The position numbers were made by a program, and so were the translations under genes. DNA of 64,000 bases, taken from positions 62,001 to 126,000 of the forward strand of contig NZ_JADIKJ010000010.1 in NCBI RefSeq assembly GCF_044904675.1. The letters run 5' to 3'. Position 1 is the first letter of the stretch, and the number at the start of each line of letters is the position of its first letter. The notes below the pieces were generated by a model, which did no database searches, had not been told where the DNA came from, and worked only from the letters and a program-made list of their open reading frames with translations. Source of the stretch: Dyella_B jejuensis (GTDB lineage: Bacteria > Pseudomonadota > Gammaproteobacteria > Xanthomonadales > Rhodanobacteraceae). This document shows, one piece after another, positions 36,625-44,999 of this stretch.

Positions 36625-37172
36625 TCGTGACGCAGTCAACCCTGCTGGTCGGCATTCTTGCTTTCGTGGCCTGGGTGGCCATGTCGCAATGGCGCGAAAG
36701 CCGTGCGCGCGGGAGCGGGATCAGCAAGGAAGACCGTCACTTCCTGCGTCAGGCGGTTGCGGTCGGCGCGAGCGAGGTGACCCTCAGCGAACTGGCGCTG
36801 CAAACCTCGACCGCCGTACCCGTACAACACCTGGCCAAACGCATCGTCGATGATCACTCGCAGGTGAATCGCAAACTGGCGAGCCTGGCCTGGCGCTACA
36901 AGGTAAACGTTTCGGCGCAGCCAAGCGCCGAAACGCAAGCCAGGGCGCGGCAACTGAACACCCTGCGCGGCTACGCCTTCGATTGCGCCTATGACGATGT
37001 CATCGTGGAAGACGAACTCAAGGCCATTGAACTGTTTACCGCCGCATCGCGTAGCGACAACCCGGATATTCGCCGACTTGCGGAAGCGACCCTGCCGACG
37101 CTGGACCTGCATCTGAAACTGGCAGAGAACCTGGAGACCGGCATGACGCATGCGGCCTTGCCACCGATGTAA
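36621..37172 (+). CDS. DUF4142 membrane-anchored ferritin-like protein
   Basis: 183 residues. The N-terminus is a membrane anchor or uncleaved signal (TLLVGILAFVAWVAMS). The DUF4142 domain follows: EDRHFLRQAVAVGASEVTLSELAL then VQHLAKRIVDDHSQVNRKLASLA and, after a loop, a second helix pair. Members are periplasmic four-helix bundles, often near catalase or stress genes. Translational coupling to a disordered KGG protein is notable. Metal ligands typical of true ferritins are not certain here. Confidence 0.88.
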   Translation: MIVTQSTLLVGILAFVAWVAMSQWRESRARGSGISKEDRHFLRQAVAVGASEVTLSELALQTSTAVPVQHLAKRIVDDHSQVNRKLASLAWRYKVNVSAQPSAETQARARQLNTLRGYAFDCAYDDVIVEDELKAIELFTAASRSDNPDIRRLAEATLPTLDLHLKLAENLETGMTHAALPPM

Positions 37173-37376
37173 GCCGCCGATTCCGCGCGTCGGCGGTCCT
37201 TGCCCATGCCGCGCATGCTTGCATTCCGGCGCACCGCGTCGAGTTTTTTTCATCCGCGCCCAGGCACTGTCTATCCTGCTGGTCGATGGCGACCGCACTC
37301 TTCGTCATGTCACCGCGGGCTAATGCGGATAAAGCGAACCGACCCTACGGCAAGCTGATGCGTTATCGGGAGCAGG

Positions 37377-37610
37377 TCAATTGATCATCCACGCCATCGG
37401 TCGCCAGCTGGGCGGCGGCGCCGGGTCGTCGATCGGCGGCGGCTCGGGATTGGGATCGACCAGCGGCGGACGGCCGGGTTGCGGAACTGGCGTTTCCGGG
37501 CCGGGCATCGGCGGCATCGGGCTCGGCGGTTTGACGGGGTCCGGCGGCGGTGCGGGCTGGGGATTACACGATATACGGAACACTGGCATCACTTCGACGG
37601 CATCGATCAT
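37377..37610 (-). CDS. Small proline-rich protein (tentative)
   Basis: Up to 77 residues from ATG 37610, or 70 from ATG 37589; neither start has a strong Shine-Dalgarno. About a third of the residues are Pro in the pattern PxPxPP (for example NPQPAPPPDPVKPPSPMPPM), with acidic spacers. Small proline-rich proteins of this kind occur in related genomes near stress genes. The opposite strand is also open (Gly-rich), so the case rests on composition and context only. It sits directly downstream of the CBS-domain gene on the same strand. Confidence 0.4.
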   Translation of the reverse strand: MIDAVEVMPVFRISCNPQPAPPPDPVKPPSPMPPMPGPETPVPQPGRPPLVDPNPEPPPIDDPAPPPSWRPMAWMIN

Positions 37611-37639
37611 CGGTCGGTCACAGGCTCGGGTACGGCAGC

Positions 37640-38059
37640 TCAATGCGGCGAGGAAACACGGTGCGATACCTTCGCCTTCTGCGAGCGAGCCTTCGAACGC
37701 TCCAGGTCCGCCTGCGCGACGATGCCGCAAAGCCGCCCTGCTTCATCGGTAATAGGAATACGCCGTACAGCTTCCTTGGCCATCAGGTTGGCTACGTCCT
37801 CGAGGCTGGCATCCTTGCCAAGCGAGACGGCGGGCGCGGTCATATAGGCATCGACCACGCAGGTATCGGGCGCATCGCCCGCGGCCACGCAGCGCACCAC
37901 GATATCGCGGTCGGTAATCACGCCAACCAGCTGGTGGCGCTCGTCCACCACCGGTATCTCCCCGACGTCTGCTTCAAGCATCAGCCGGGCTACGCCCTGC
38001 AGGGAATCGCGCGCCGAACAGTAGCGCGGATTGGTTGTCATGATGTCGCTTGCTTGCAT
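37640..38059 (-). CDS. Two-CBS-domain protein
   Basis: 139 residues from ATG 38059; the longer open frame upstream is not similar to anything. Two tandem CBS modules are visible: residues about 1-65 (QASDIMTTNPRYCSARDSLQ ... VGEIPVVDERHQLVGVITDRDIV) and about 75-128 (YMTAPAVSLGKDASLEDVAN ... RRIPITDEAGRLCGIVAQADL). CBS pairs bind adenine nucleotides such as AMP, ATP or NADH. Stand-alone forms are usually energy sensors or partners of other proteins. The partner is unknown. Confidence 0.93.
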   Translation of the reverse strand: MQASDIMTTNPRYCSARDSLQGVARLMLEADVGEIPVVDERHQLVGVITDRDIVVRCVAAGDAPDTCVVDAYMTAPAVSLGKDASLEDVANLMAKEAVRRIPITDEAGRLCGIVAQADLERSKARSQKAKVSHRVSSPH

Positions 38060-38507
38060 GAGGCTTTCACTCCAGCGTGGCCCAGACGCGCGGGAAAGGC
38101 GGCGGGGCCTGCTGTGCCGCCTGTGCCGCATCCCGGTGATGGGGCATGTTGGCATGGCTGGCGGATAAGGACTTGCGCACATCGCATCAACGGACTCATC
38201 CACAACCAATGTGGCGGCAAGTACCCTCCCCGGCAGTAATGGCCGTGTAAGCCGATCCTGCAAAAATGTTGCGACAGCAACCAGTGAACAGTTATTGCCG
38301 TTATTTTTCACACCACCGTTACGGAAAAACGATCATCTTGAACCATCAGCAACGGACCAAGGTCGCCTGAAGCGATATGCGAACATTGCAGTGGCCCTTG
38401 ATCAGGGAGCAAGGGAGGCAACGCTCAGGGTTGCCGCGTCATGGGGAACCGCAAGCGATATCGCTTGCGTACAACGCTATGGTTGCACGGTGTTCGTCCG
38501 CTGAAGC
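38060..38507. other. Divergent intergenic region upstream of PAS hybrid kinase
   Basis: 448 nt between the CBS gene (minus) and the PAS kinase (plus). No protein gene is visible. Two inverted repeats near the kinase start (38417-38435 and 38450-38469) are listed separately. Confidence 0.45.
38417..38469. promoter_or_regulatory. Two inverted repeats upstream of PAS kinase, candidate operators
   Basis: A perfect 20-bp palindrome CGCAAGCGATATCGCTTGCG lies at 38450-38469, 38 nt before the kinase ATG. Just upstream is GGCAAC (38417-38422) paired with GTTGCC (38430-38435). Both could be binding sites for dimeric regulators; no regulator is known. Confidence 0.45.
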
Positions 38508-40535
38508 ATGAGTAAAAACGCAGCTTTTTCGAGCTTGATGAGAACCAGGCTGAAGACGCTGCACGGTACCGCCCGGCTTTACCCGTTCCAGAGCCATGAC
38601 ATGCCAGCTGTCCTGCATCGCACCAGTCGCTATGCCAACAACTCAACGGATTACGCCGTCTTCACCCTGGATCGCCGCGGATATGTCGTGGCCTGCCATG
38701 TGGAAAGTGAACTGTTCAGCGCCTATCGTCCACGGGAATTGCTGGGCAAGCACTATTCCACGCTCTATGCGCCCGGTTCGCAGGATTCGGAATTACTGCG
38801 CGTTGCGCTGAAGGCCCACGGCAGCGGTAAGCGCGCGAAAACCGAGGCATGGCTGTTGCGCCGCGGCGGTCGCCGCTTCCGTGCCGACATTTCCGTCGAC
38901 GTATTGAAGGGTGCCAGCGGCAAATGCCATGGCTTCGTCATGATCGTCCGCGACATCAACTTGCGCCGCCATACCCAGGACCGCTTGCGCGAAAGCGAGC
39001 GCCGCTTCCGCCTGTTCGTGCACGGCGTAACCGACTACGCCATTTGCATGCTCGATCCACAGGGCATCGTGCTGGATTGGAACCTGGGGGCGCAGCGCAT
39101 AACCTGCTTTCCAGCCAAGGACATCGTCGGCAGGCACTTTTGCGTTTTTTTCAACGAGGAACAGGTCTCCCAGGATCTTCCTTCGCAACTCCTGCGACAG
39201 GCTTGCGAGGCTGGCCGCTCCCATGCCAATTGCGAATTGCTGCGCGCCAACCGCGAGAGCTTCCCGGCCGAGGTCGTCATCGAGGCGATCCATGAAAGCG
39301 ATGGCTCGCTGATCGGCTTCGCCATGATCGTGCGCGATCGCACCCAGCAGCAACTGACCGAGCGGCGCCTGTTCGAAGCGCGCGAACAGATGGTGCATGC
39401 GCAGAAAATCGAAGCGATCGGCCAGCTTACCGGCGGCATCGCGCACGACTTCAACAATGCGTTGCAAGGCATCATCAGTTCGCTGGAACTGGCCTCGCTT
39501 TGCCTGGACCGCGAAAGCGCCGACCAGGCCAAGCGCTATGTGATGGTGTCGCTGGATGCCGCGTTGCGCGCCGGCCGACTGACCCAGCGCCTGCTGTCGC
39601 TTGCGCGCAGGCAGGCCCCGGCCAACCATCGCACCACGGTTGTCAGCGTGCTGCGTTCCATCCGCGAGCTGCTGGGACGAACGCTGGGCGACGGCATCGT
39701 ACTGGATGTCTCGTTTCCCGAAGACGTGCCGCCCCTCACCTGCGACAGCGGCCAGCTGGAAAGCGCGCTAGTGAATCTTGCCGTCAACGCGCGCGACGCC
39801 ATGGACGGCCAGGGCCGCCTGCGCATGACCAGCCGCCTTTGCAGCCCGGCCGACAGCAGTGTGCAGGTGGCATTGGATCCCTTGCGCGAAACCTACGTGG
39901 AGATCGCGGTCATGGACGATGGTCCGGGCATGAATGAGGAAACGCGCCGGCGCGCGCTGGAACCCTTTTTTACCACCAAGCCCGAAGGTCACGGCACCGG
40001 CCTTGGCTTGTCGATGGTCTACGGATTCGTGACCCAGTACGGCGGCGCCATCGACATTCGCAGCATGCCCGGCGCGGGCACGTCGGTACTGTTGTACCTG
40101 CCCTGCGACGACAGGGACGTGGAAGCGCCGCCCTTGAAAGAACAGAAACCGGAGCCAAACCTGACCGGCTTTCGCATTCTTATCGTCGAAGACAACGAAA
40201 CCATCCGCGAGTCGGTGGCGGTGCGGCTGCGCCAACTCGGCTGCCAGGTCTACGAGGCCGCCTGCGGCAATGAAGCACTATCCATACTTTCCAGCAATGA
40301 GTCCTGGGATTTACTGCTGTCGGACATCGACCTGCCCGTCATGGACGGCTACGAACTATGCAGCCAGGCACGCAAGCTATTTCCCTCGCTGCGCGTGATC
40401 CTGATGACCGGCTACGCGGACTCCGAGTTGCTCGAACTGGAAGGACTCGACCACGCCACCGAGGCCTTGATCAAGCCATTCGACATGGGCGACCTGCTGG
40501 CCAAGACGCGGCTGTTGTTGCAACCGGCAAGCTGA
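38508..40535 (+). CDS. PAS-PAS hybrid histidine kinase with C-terminal receiver
   Basis: 675 residues from ATG 38508; ATG 38601 is an alternative. Two PAS domains: about residues 45-155 (DYAVFTLDRRGYVVACHVES) and about 165-285 (VTDYAICMLDPQGIVLDWNLGAQR), the second followed by FAMIVRDRTQQ. HisKA has IEAIGQLTGGIAHDFNNALQ, the HATPase VNLAVNARDAMDG and GTGLGLSMVYGF, the receiver LLLSDIDLPVMDGYEL. It is a soluble HDFNN-type kinase. The N-terminal HDMPAVLHRTSRYANN region precedes the first PAS and is not otherwise recognised. Confidence 0.92.
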   Translation: MSKNAAFSSLMRTRLKTLHGTARLYPFQSHDMPAVLHRTSRYANNSTDYAVFTLDRRGYVVACHVESELFSAYRPRELLGKHYSTLYAPGSQDSELLRVALKAHGSGKRAKTEAWLLRRGGRRFRADISVDVLKGASGKCHGFVMIVRDINLRRHTQDRLRESERRFRLFVHGVTDYAICMLDPQGIVLDWNLGAQRITCFPAKDIVGRHFCVFFNEEQVSQDLPSQLLRQACEAGRSHANCELLRANRESFPAEVVIEAIHESDGSLIGFAMIVRDRTQQQLTERRLFEAREQMVHAQKIEAIGQLTGGIAHDFNNALQGIISSLELASLCLDRESADQAKRYVMVSLDAALRAGRLTQRLLSLARRQAPANHRTTVVSVLRSIRELLGRTLGDGIVLDVSFPEDVPPLTCDSGQLESALVNLAVNARDAMDGQGRLRMTSRLCSPADSSVQVALDPLRETYVEIAVMDDGPGMNEETRRRALEPFFTTKPEGHGTGLGLSMVYGFVTQYGGAIDIRSMPGAGTSVLLYLPCDDRDVEAPPLKEQKPEPNLTGFRILIVEDNETIRESVAVRLRQLGCQVYEAACGNEALSILSSNESWDLLLSDIDLPVMDGYELCSQARKLFPSLRVILMTGYADSELLELEGLDHATEALIKPFDMGDLLAKTRLLLQPAS

Positions 40536-40581
40536 CGCGATCCCAAGGCCTGGACCGGTTTTCCGCGCAGCAAGGCACGCG

Positions 40582-41235
40582 CTAGCGCTTCGTCCCTGCC
40601 GCAAACGTCCGCAGGTCCTCCACCAACTGCTGGTACCGGTGATCGTGCGTGTCGCGATTGATCGAACGCAGCACCGATGCCGGATGCCATGTCGCCATGC
40701 CGTCGATGTCACCCGGCAAGCGTATCCATCGACCACGGCTGATCGTGAGGTGGAAGTTCGTGCCGAAGAACGCCTGCGCCGCCATCGCGCCCAGCGCGAG
40801 GATCCGTTGCGGACGCACCTCGCGCAGTTCCGCCGCCAGCCACTCGCGACAGATCGCCTGTTCGGCGGCGTTGGCGCGTTTGTGCAACCGCCGCTTGCCG
40901 CGCTGTTCAAACTTGAAATGCTTGACCGCATTGGTGATGTACACCTCACGCCGATCGAGGCCGCTCTCCTCCAACGCGCGATCGAGCAGCGCGCCGGCCG
41001 GGCCGACGAACGGCTCGCCGCTGGCATCTTCCTGCAAGCCGGGTTGTTCGCCGACCAGCATGATGGATGCGTGCAGGGGGCCTTTGCCGAACACGGTCTG
41101 CGTGGCGTGCCGCCACAGCGGACAGTCGTGGCAATGCGATGCCAAGCTCCGCAATTCCTTGACCGAGCCGGGCGGCGGCGGTGCGCTCGGCGGCCGCGCC
41201 AGCGGGGAATCCCATGCCGATCTTGATTGCCGCAT
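40582..41235 (-). CDS. udgX: UdgX-type uracil-DNA glycosylase (forms covalent DNA adduct)
   Basis: 217 residues from ATG 41235, with GAGGT 8 nt upstream; the longer frame to 41325 is not used. Uracil glycosylase superfamily signatures include an N-terminal cysteine pair (CHDCPL). They continue with the active-site motif GEQPGLQEDASGEPFVGPAG, a KHFKFEQRGKRRLHKRANA loop and a C-terminal HPASVLR. The KRRLHK segment matches the UdgX R-loop (KRRIH), whose His covalently traps the abasic site after uracil removal. That feature separates UdgX from family 4 enzymes. Family 4-type Fe-S cysteines appear partly present. It probably protects against cytosine deamination during stress. Confidence 0.9.
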   Translation of the reverse strand: MRQSRSAWDSPLARPPSAPPPPGSVKELRSLASHCHDCPLWRHATQTVFGKGPLHASIMLVGEQPGLQEDASGEPFVGPAGALLDRALEESGLDRREVYITNAVKHFKFEQRGKRRLHKRANAAEQAICREWLAAELREVRPQRILALGAMAAQAFFGTNFHLTISRGRWIRLPGDIDGMATWHPASVLRSINRDTHDHRYQQLVEDLRTFAAGTKR

Positions 41236-41373
41236 CTTGGCTGACCTCACGTTTCCTGGATCGAAGCTTCCGCTTCCGTCTATCGAAAAAACGTGCAGGA
41301 CAGGCCAGCCACTCCATCCATGCATATTTCACGCGCTCGCGTCCCGCGCTTGCGTCACGGCCGCGTTACGGCG

Positions 41374-41667
41374 CTATCTGTCCGCGCCTTTCCGGTCGTT
41401 CGGAGTACGCCCGCGCTGGCCGCCCTTCTTGCCCAGGGCAACGTAGCCTTCCCTTCCCAGCTCTTGCCTGCGCGCCTGACCGCCTTGCTTGCCCAACGCC
41501 GAATAGCCTTCCGAACCGAGTTCTTCCTTGCGCGCAGCGCCGCCTTTTTTTCCCAGCGCCGAATAACCTTCCGGGCCCAGCTGCTGCTTGCGCGCCTGGC
41601 CGCCTTTTCGCCCGGCCTCGCGCACAGTCATCCCGCCACTGCCTGGATCGTGTTGTTTCGTGGTCAT
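41374..41667 (-). CDS. KGG-repeat protein resembling group 1 LEA (Em-like)
   Basis: 97 residues. Three tandem 20-residue repeats of the form KGG-x-AR-(K/R)-x-x-LG-x-EGY-x-ALGK fill residues about 22-81, followed by the start of a fourth. This spacing and the GG-x-AR-x-x-LG-x-EGY core match the 20-mer of plant group 1 LEA proteins and bacterial GsiB/KGG proteins. The whole chain is hydrophilic, Lys/Arg/Gly-rich and probably disordered. It overlaps the upstream DUF2795 gene by 4 nt (ATGA), giving translational coupling. Confidence 0.9.
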   Translation of the reverse strand: MTTKQHDPGSGGMTVREAGRKGGQARKQQLGPEGYSALGKKGGAARKEELGSEGYSALGKQGGQARRQELGREGYVALGKKGGQRGRTPNDRKGADR

Positions 41668-41888
41668 GCCATTACCTCTGTGCTTTCGGATGCGCGCCAG
41701 CCTTTCACCACAGCCTGCGGACTCGCAAATTCGTCTTCAACCATGCGTTCGATGGCATTGAGCACGTGCGCAGGAGCATCGCTGCGCCTGGCCTGTGCGA
41801 GCACTTCATGCTTGCTCGCTGGATAGTGGACATCGCGAAGGTATTGCTGAACGTTCGCCGGGGATTGGCCGCCCATCCCTCTTGTCAT
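41664..41888 (-). CDS. DUF2795 small protein
   Basis: 74 residues from ATG 41888 behind AGAGGTG; the longer frame upstream is not used. The sequence SPANVQQYLRDVHYPASKHE and the following VLAQARRSDAPAHVLNAIERM matches DUF2795, a small helical family with a YPAxKxELxxxA core that often accompanies stress genes. Function is unknown. It is the first gene of a two-gene unit with the LEA-like KGG protein. Confidence 0.9.
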   Translation of the reverse strand: MTRGMGGQSPANVQQYLRDVHYPASKHEVLAQARRSDAPAHVLNAIERMVEDEFASPQAVVKGWRASESTEVMA

Positions 41889-42199
41889 GACTTCACCTCT
41901 TTGACCAGCTGAAAATCCGGCGGCATGGCTGCCGCAAAAAATCCGCGAACAACATGCCATCGCCAGCGTGATGCTCACGTGCTTCAGTGCGCCTGGAAAA
42001 AGCAGCACATGCATCAGAAAATTTTTCCGCCACCGCAGAAATGTCTCGAATACACGCAGGCGCCTGTGAGTGTGCTCGCCGCGCGCATATGAACGGGCGC
42101 GGCGCGATTACATCGGGCTATCTTTCGATTCACCCCGCCGCCACTCGCCGCGCCATAGGTTTTAGCCATCCATGCATTACGACGAATGGGAGCGGCTTC
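41889..42199. other. Divergent intergenic region between DUF2795 and BON genes
   Basis: 311 nt holding the promoters of both divergent units. AT-rich patches occur (GAAAATTTTTCC near 42020), but no confident -35/-10 pair or dyad was identified. Confidence 0.35.
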
Positions 42200-43033
42200 A
42201 TGACCAGCAAATCCAGCGAAGCAAAAACCAAGGCGGCCGCGCACGACGCGGAGCAAGGCATGACGGCGCAGGAGCAAAGCACCGCTTCCACCAGCGCCCT
42301 GCCAAGCCTGCACGATCCGGATGACGCCACTGTCGGCTTCGGGCCACGCAGCCTCGATCCGGATCGGCGTACCGAACGCTTGAGCTATCGCGATCCGGAG
42401 GAAGCCTCGCAGGGGCCATTGCGTTTTGACGAAACCAATTACAGCGTCGAACGGCTGACGCTGCCCGAAGGCGGCTTTAACGAATATGCCGATGAATATT
42501 CCGATTACCGCGACCAGGAAGGCACGCCTCGCCAGCACTACGGTCCACTGCGGGAAGGCCAATGGGAAAGTCCTCAATACGCGGATTCGACGCAGAATGA
42601 TTTGCTAGCCGAGCTTTCTGCGGAGGTCAGCCCGATCGACGAGCCCGACGATCCGGACCTTGGCTTTCGTCTTTCCGCGGAAGACGAGGACGGCCAGGGA
42701 GCGGATCGGCTCGATCTCGAAACATCGCCCGATGCCTACGAGGTCGAGAAAACTCCCGGTTTTGGCCACCATGCGCCACGCAAGCCACAGCCCAGCGATG
42801 ATCGCCTGCGCGAAGCCGTGCACGCAGCCCTCGACAACGGCACGGATATCGATGCTCCGGATATCTCGGTGCACGTAAAGAACGGCACCGTCGTGATCGA
42901 AGGCGAAGTCGCCGACGCCATGCTGCGCCACCGTGTCGAGCAATGCGTCGACAGCGTGGAAGGCGTCGAGAACATCGACAATCGTTTGCATCTTGCCGCT
43001 TCGCAACCGCGACGCCCGTGGAGCGATGAATAA
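42200..43033 (+). CDS. BON-domain protein with long acidic N-terminus
   Basis: 277 residues from ATG 42200, with GGGAG 7 nt upstream. Residues about 1-185 are acidic and low in hydrophobics, with Asp, Glu, Tyr and Pro-rich stretches. Residues about 200-270 form a BON domain: DRLREAVHAALDNGTDIDAP, ISVHVKNGTVVIEGEVAD, then HRVEQCVDSVEGVENIDNRL. No signal peptide is present, so the protein is likely cytoplasmic. BON domains are known in OsmY-type stress proteins. It lies 15 nt before the SDR gene. Confidence 0.88.
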   Translation: MTSKSSEAKTKAAAHDAEQGMTAQEQSTASTSALPSLHDPDDATVGFGPRSLDPDRRTERLSYRDPEEASQGPLRFDETNYSVERLTLPEGGFNEYADEYSDYRDQEGTPRQHYGPLREGQWESPQYADSTQNDLLAELSAEVSPIDEPDDPDLGFRLSAEDEDGQGADRLDLETSPDAYEVEKTPGFGHHAPRKPQPSDDRLREAVHAALDNGTDIDAPDISVHVKNGTVVIEGEVADAMLRHRVEQCVDSVEGVENIDNRLHLAASQPRRPWSDE

Positions 43034-43048
43034 ATCGGAGCATATGCC

Positions 43049-44032
43049 ATGAACAAGAAAGCCCGCGCCACGACCGCACGACAGCAGCAGATCCAGCGCG
43101 ATACCGAGGCGCGTCCGGAGCAGTCGGAAAAGGTGCCAGGCGCCGATTCCAAGCGCGCTACCCAGGCCGGTGCGCACGCTTATCCTGAAAACCCGCTGCC
43201 CGCCCAGCATCAGGCCAAGCCGGGCTCGGAGGCCGAACTCGATCCGCGCCCGCAATTCCTGGCGCCCGAGTATGTCGGCAGCAGCAAGCTATCGGGCAAA
43301 ATCGCGCTGATCACCGGCGGCGATTCCGGTATCGGACGGGCGGTGGCCGTGCTGTTTGCGCGCGAAGGCGCGGACGTGGCGATCATTTATCTCAGCGAAC
43401 GCGAGGATGCTGCCGAGACCAAACGCCATGTGGAAGACGAAGGCCAGCGATGCCTGCTGATCGAAGGCGATGTGCGCGACCAGGCTTTTTGCAAGGCGGC
43501 GGTGGAAAAAGTCGTCGGCGAGTTCGGCAAACTCTCCATTCTGGTCAACAATGCGGCATTCCAGGAACACGCCGCGCGGCTGGAAGACATCACCGAGGAA
43601 CATTTCGACGAAACCATCCACACCAATGTGTACGGCTATTTCCACATGGCCAAGGCGGCCCTGCCGCATCTCCAGAACGGCGACTGCATCATCAATACCG
43701 GTTCGGAGACCGGGCTGTTCGGCCACAAGATGCTGCTCGATTATTCGATGACCAAGGGCGCGATCCATGCGTTCACCAAGGCGCTCGCGGCCAACGTGAT
43801 CAAACGTGGCATCCGCGTGAATGCCGTTGCGCCGGGACCGGTGTGGACACCGTTCAACCCCGCCGACAGCAGCGCCGGAAAAGTGAGCAAGTTCGGCGAG
43901 GCCAATCTGATGGGTCGACCCGCGCAGCCCGAAGAACTCGCGCCCGCATATGTGTTCCTTGCCTCGCCGATCTGCTCCAGCTATATCTCCGGTGCGGTGT
44001 TGCCGGTGATGGGCGGGCCTACACCACAGTAA
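43049..44032 (+). CDS. Short-chain dehydrogenase, YghA/YhxC-like general stress type
   Basis: 327 residues with GGAG 8 nt before the start. The first 80 residues are an acidic/basic tail (PGADSKRATQAGAHAYPENP LPAQHQA) seen in YghA-like SDRs. The Rossmann motif is ALITGGDSGIGRAVAVLF, followed by LVNNAAFQEHA, the catalytic Ser in INTGSETG and YSMTKGA with Tyr-x-x-x-Lys, then VAPGPVWTPFNP. The substrate is unknown. Relatives in Bacillus and enterobacteria belong to stress regulons. It is probably cotranscribed with the BON gene. Confidence 0.92.
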   Translation: MNKKARATTARQQQIQRDTEARPEQSEKVPGADSKRATQAGAHAYPENPLPAQHQAKPGSEAELDPRPQFLAPEYVGSSKLSGKIALITGGDSGIGRAVAVLFAREGADVAIIYLSEREDAAETKRHVEDEGQRCLLIEGDVRDQAFCKAAVEKVVGEFGKLSILVNNAAFQEHAARLEDITEEHFDETIHTNVYGYFHMAKAALPHLQNGDCIINTGSETGLFGHKMLLDYSMTKGAIHAFTKALAANVIKRGIRVNAVAPGPVWTPFNPADSSAGKVSKFGEANLMGRPAQPEELAPAYVFLASPICSSYISGAVLPVMGGPTPQ

Positions 44033-44274
44033 CGATTGGCGAATTGGTGGTGGCGTTGCAGTAGGCACGCCAGTGGACAGTGGCAGGGTCGTAACTGAAA
44101 CGTCAGCGCTATAAAGGCGATCAAGCCGTGCTGGAAGCCATGCCTTGCCAAGGTCTTCCTGGAATAAGCGCAGCGCGGACTCGCGCGCCGTTCGCGTGCC
44201 TTGTCCACGGCCGGCTTGCGACCTGCAAAACCCGTTATATGCGCCCTATACAGCCGGCACGTTAGCCTCGCGAC

Positions 44275-44961
44275 ATGCGCCGCTGGCTGTTACTGATCGC
44301 AGTCATTGCCCTGATCGCCCTGGGCTGGTCGCAGCGCCGACGCCTGCCGGATCGCTATAACCCGTGGGCGCCACTGGATTTGCGCGCGCCACCGGATCTG
44401 TTTCTCGGTTACAAATTGCAACGGCTCGACGCGGATGCACCGCGCTGCCTGGCCGCGCTCCAGCAATCCGGCGCGACATTTTCGATCGTGCGTGATTATG
44501 TCGGCGCCGGCGGTTGCGGCTGGAACCATGCAGTCCGGCTGCAAGACACCGGCGTAGCGCGGCTGGAGCGACCGACCATCGTCACCTGCCCGCTCGCCGC
44601 TTCGCTGGTGCTGTTCGATCGCCATGCGCTGCAACCACTCGCGCGACAATGGTTCGGGCAGCCGGTCGTGTCGATCTCGCACGTGGGCAGTTACGCTTGC
44701 CGCACCATCTATTCGCAGCCCGACGCGGCGTTGAGCCGCCACGCGCGGGCGGAAGCCATCGACGTCACGGGGTTTCGCCTGGGCAATGGCCGCGCTGTCG
44801 TGATCGCCAAGGATTGGGACAAAGGCCTCGACGGCACCTTCCTGCATAAGCTGGAAGCACGCGGCTGTCCGTTTTTCGGTATCGTGCTGGGGCCGGAATA
44901 CAACGCGGCGCACCACACGCATTTCCATCTCGAAGCGGGAAGCTGGGGCTGGTGCCGGTGA
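44275..44961 (+). CDS. Extensin-like family protein (DUF-type, exported)
   Basis: 228 residues, beginning with a short basic n-region and hydrophobic helix (LLLIAVIALIALGW), so membrane-anchored or exported. The extensin-like C-terminal domain is shown by CGWNHAVRLQDTG, then SYACRTIYSQPDAALSRHAR, AEAIDVTGFRL and the His-rich end HHTHFHLEAGSWGWCR. Bacterial members of this family relate to D,D-peptidase-like folds, and envelope function is plausible. No neighbour helps to define the role. Confidence 0.88.
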   Translation: MRRWLLLIAVIALIALGWSQRRRLPDRYNPWAPLDLRAPPDLFLGYKLQRLDADAPRCLAALQQSGATFSIVRDYVGAGGCGWNHAVRLQDTGVARLERPTIVTCPLAASLVLFDRHALQPLARQWFGQPVVSISHVGSYACRTIYSQPDAALSRHARAEAIDVTGFRLGNGRAVVIAKDWDKGLDGTFLHKLEARGCPFFGIVLGPEYNAAHHTHFHLEAGSWGWCR

Positions 44962-44999
44962 TGGCAATGATGATGCCAGAAACAATGGCCCGATTCGGC

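Noticed and set aside
37381..37752. Gly-rich plus-strand open frame opposite the proline-rich candidate
   Set aside because: It runs into the CBS gene and mirrors the Pro-rich reading; the minus strand fits known small proline-rich proteins better.
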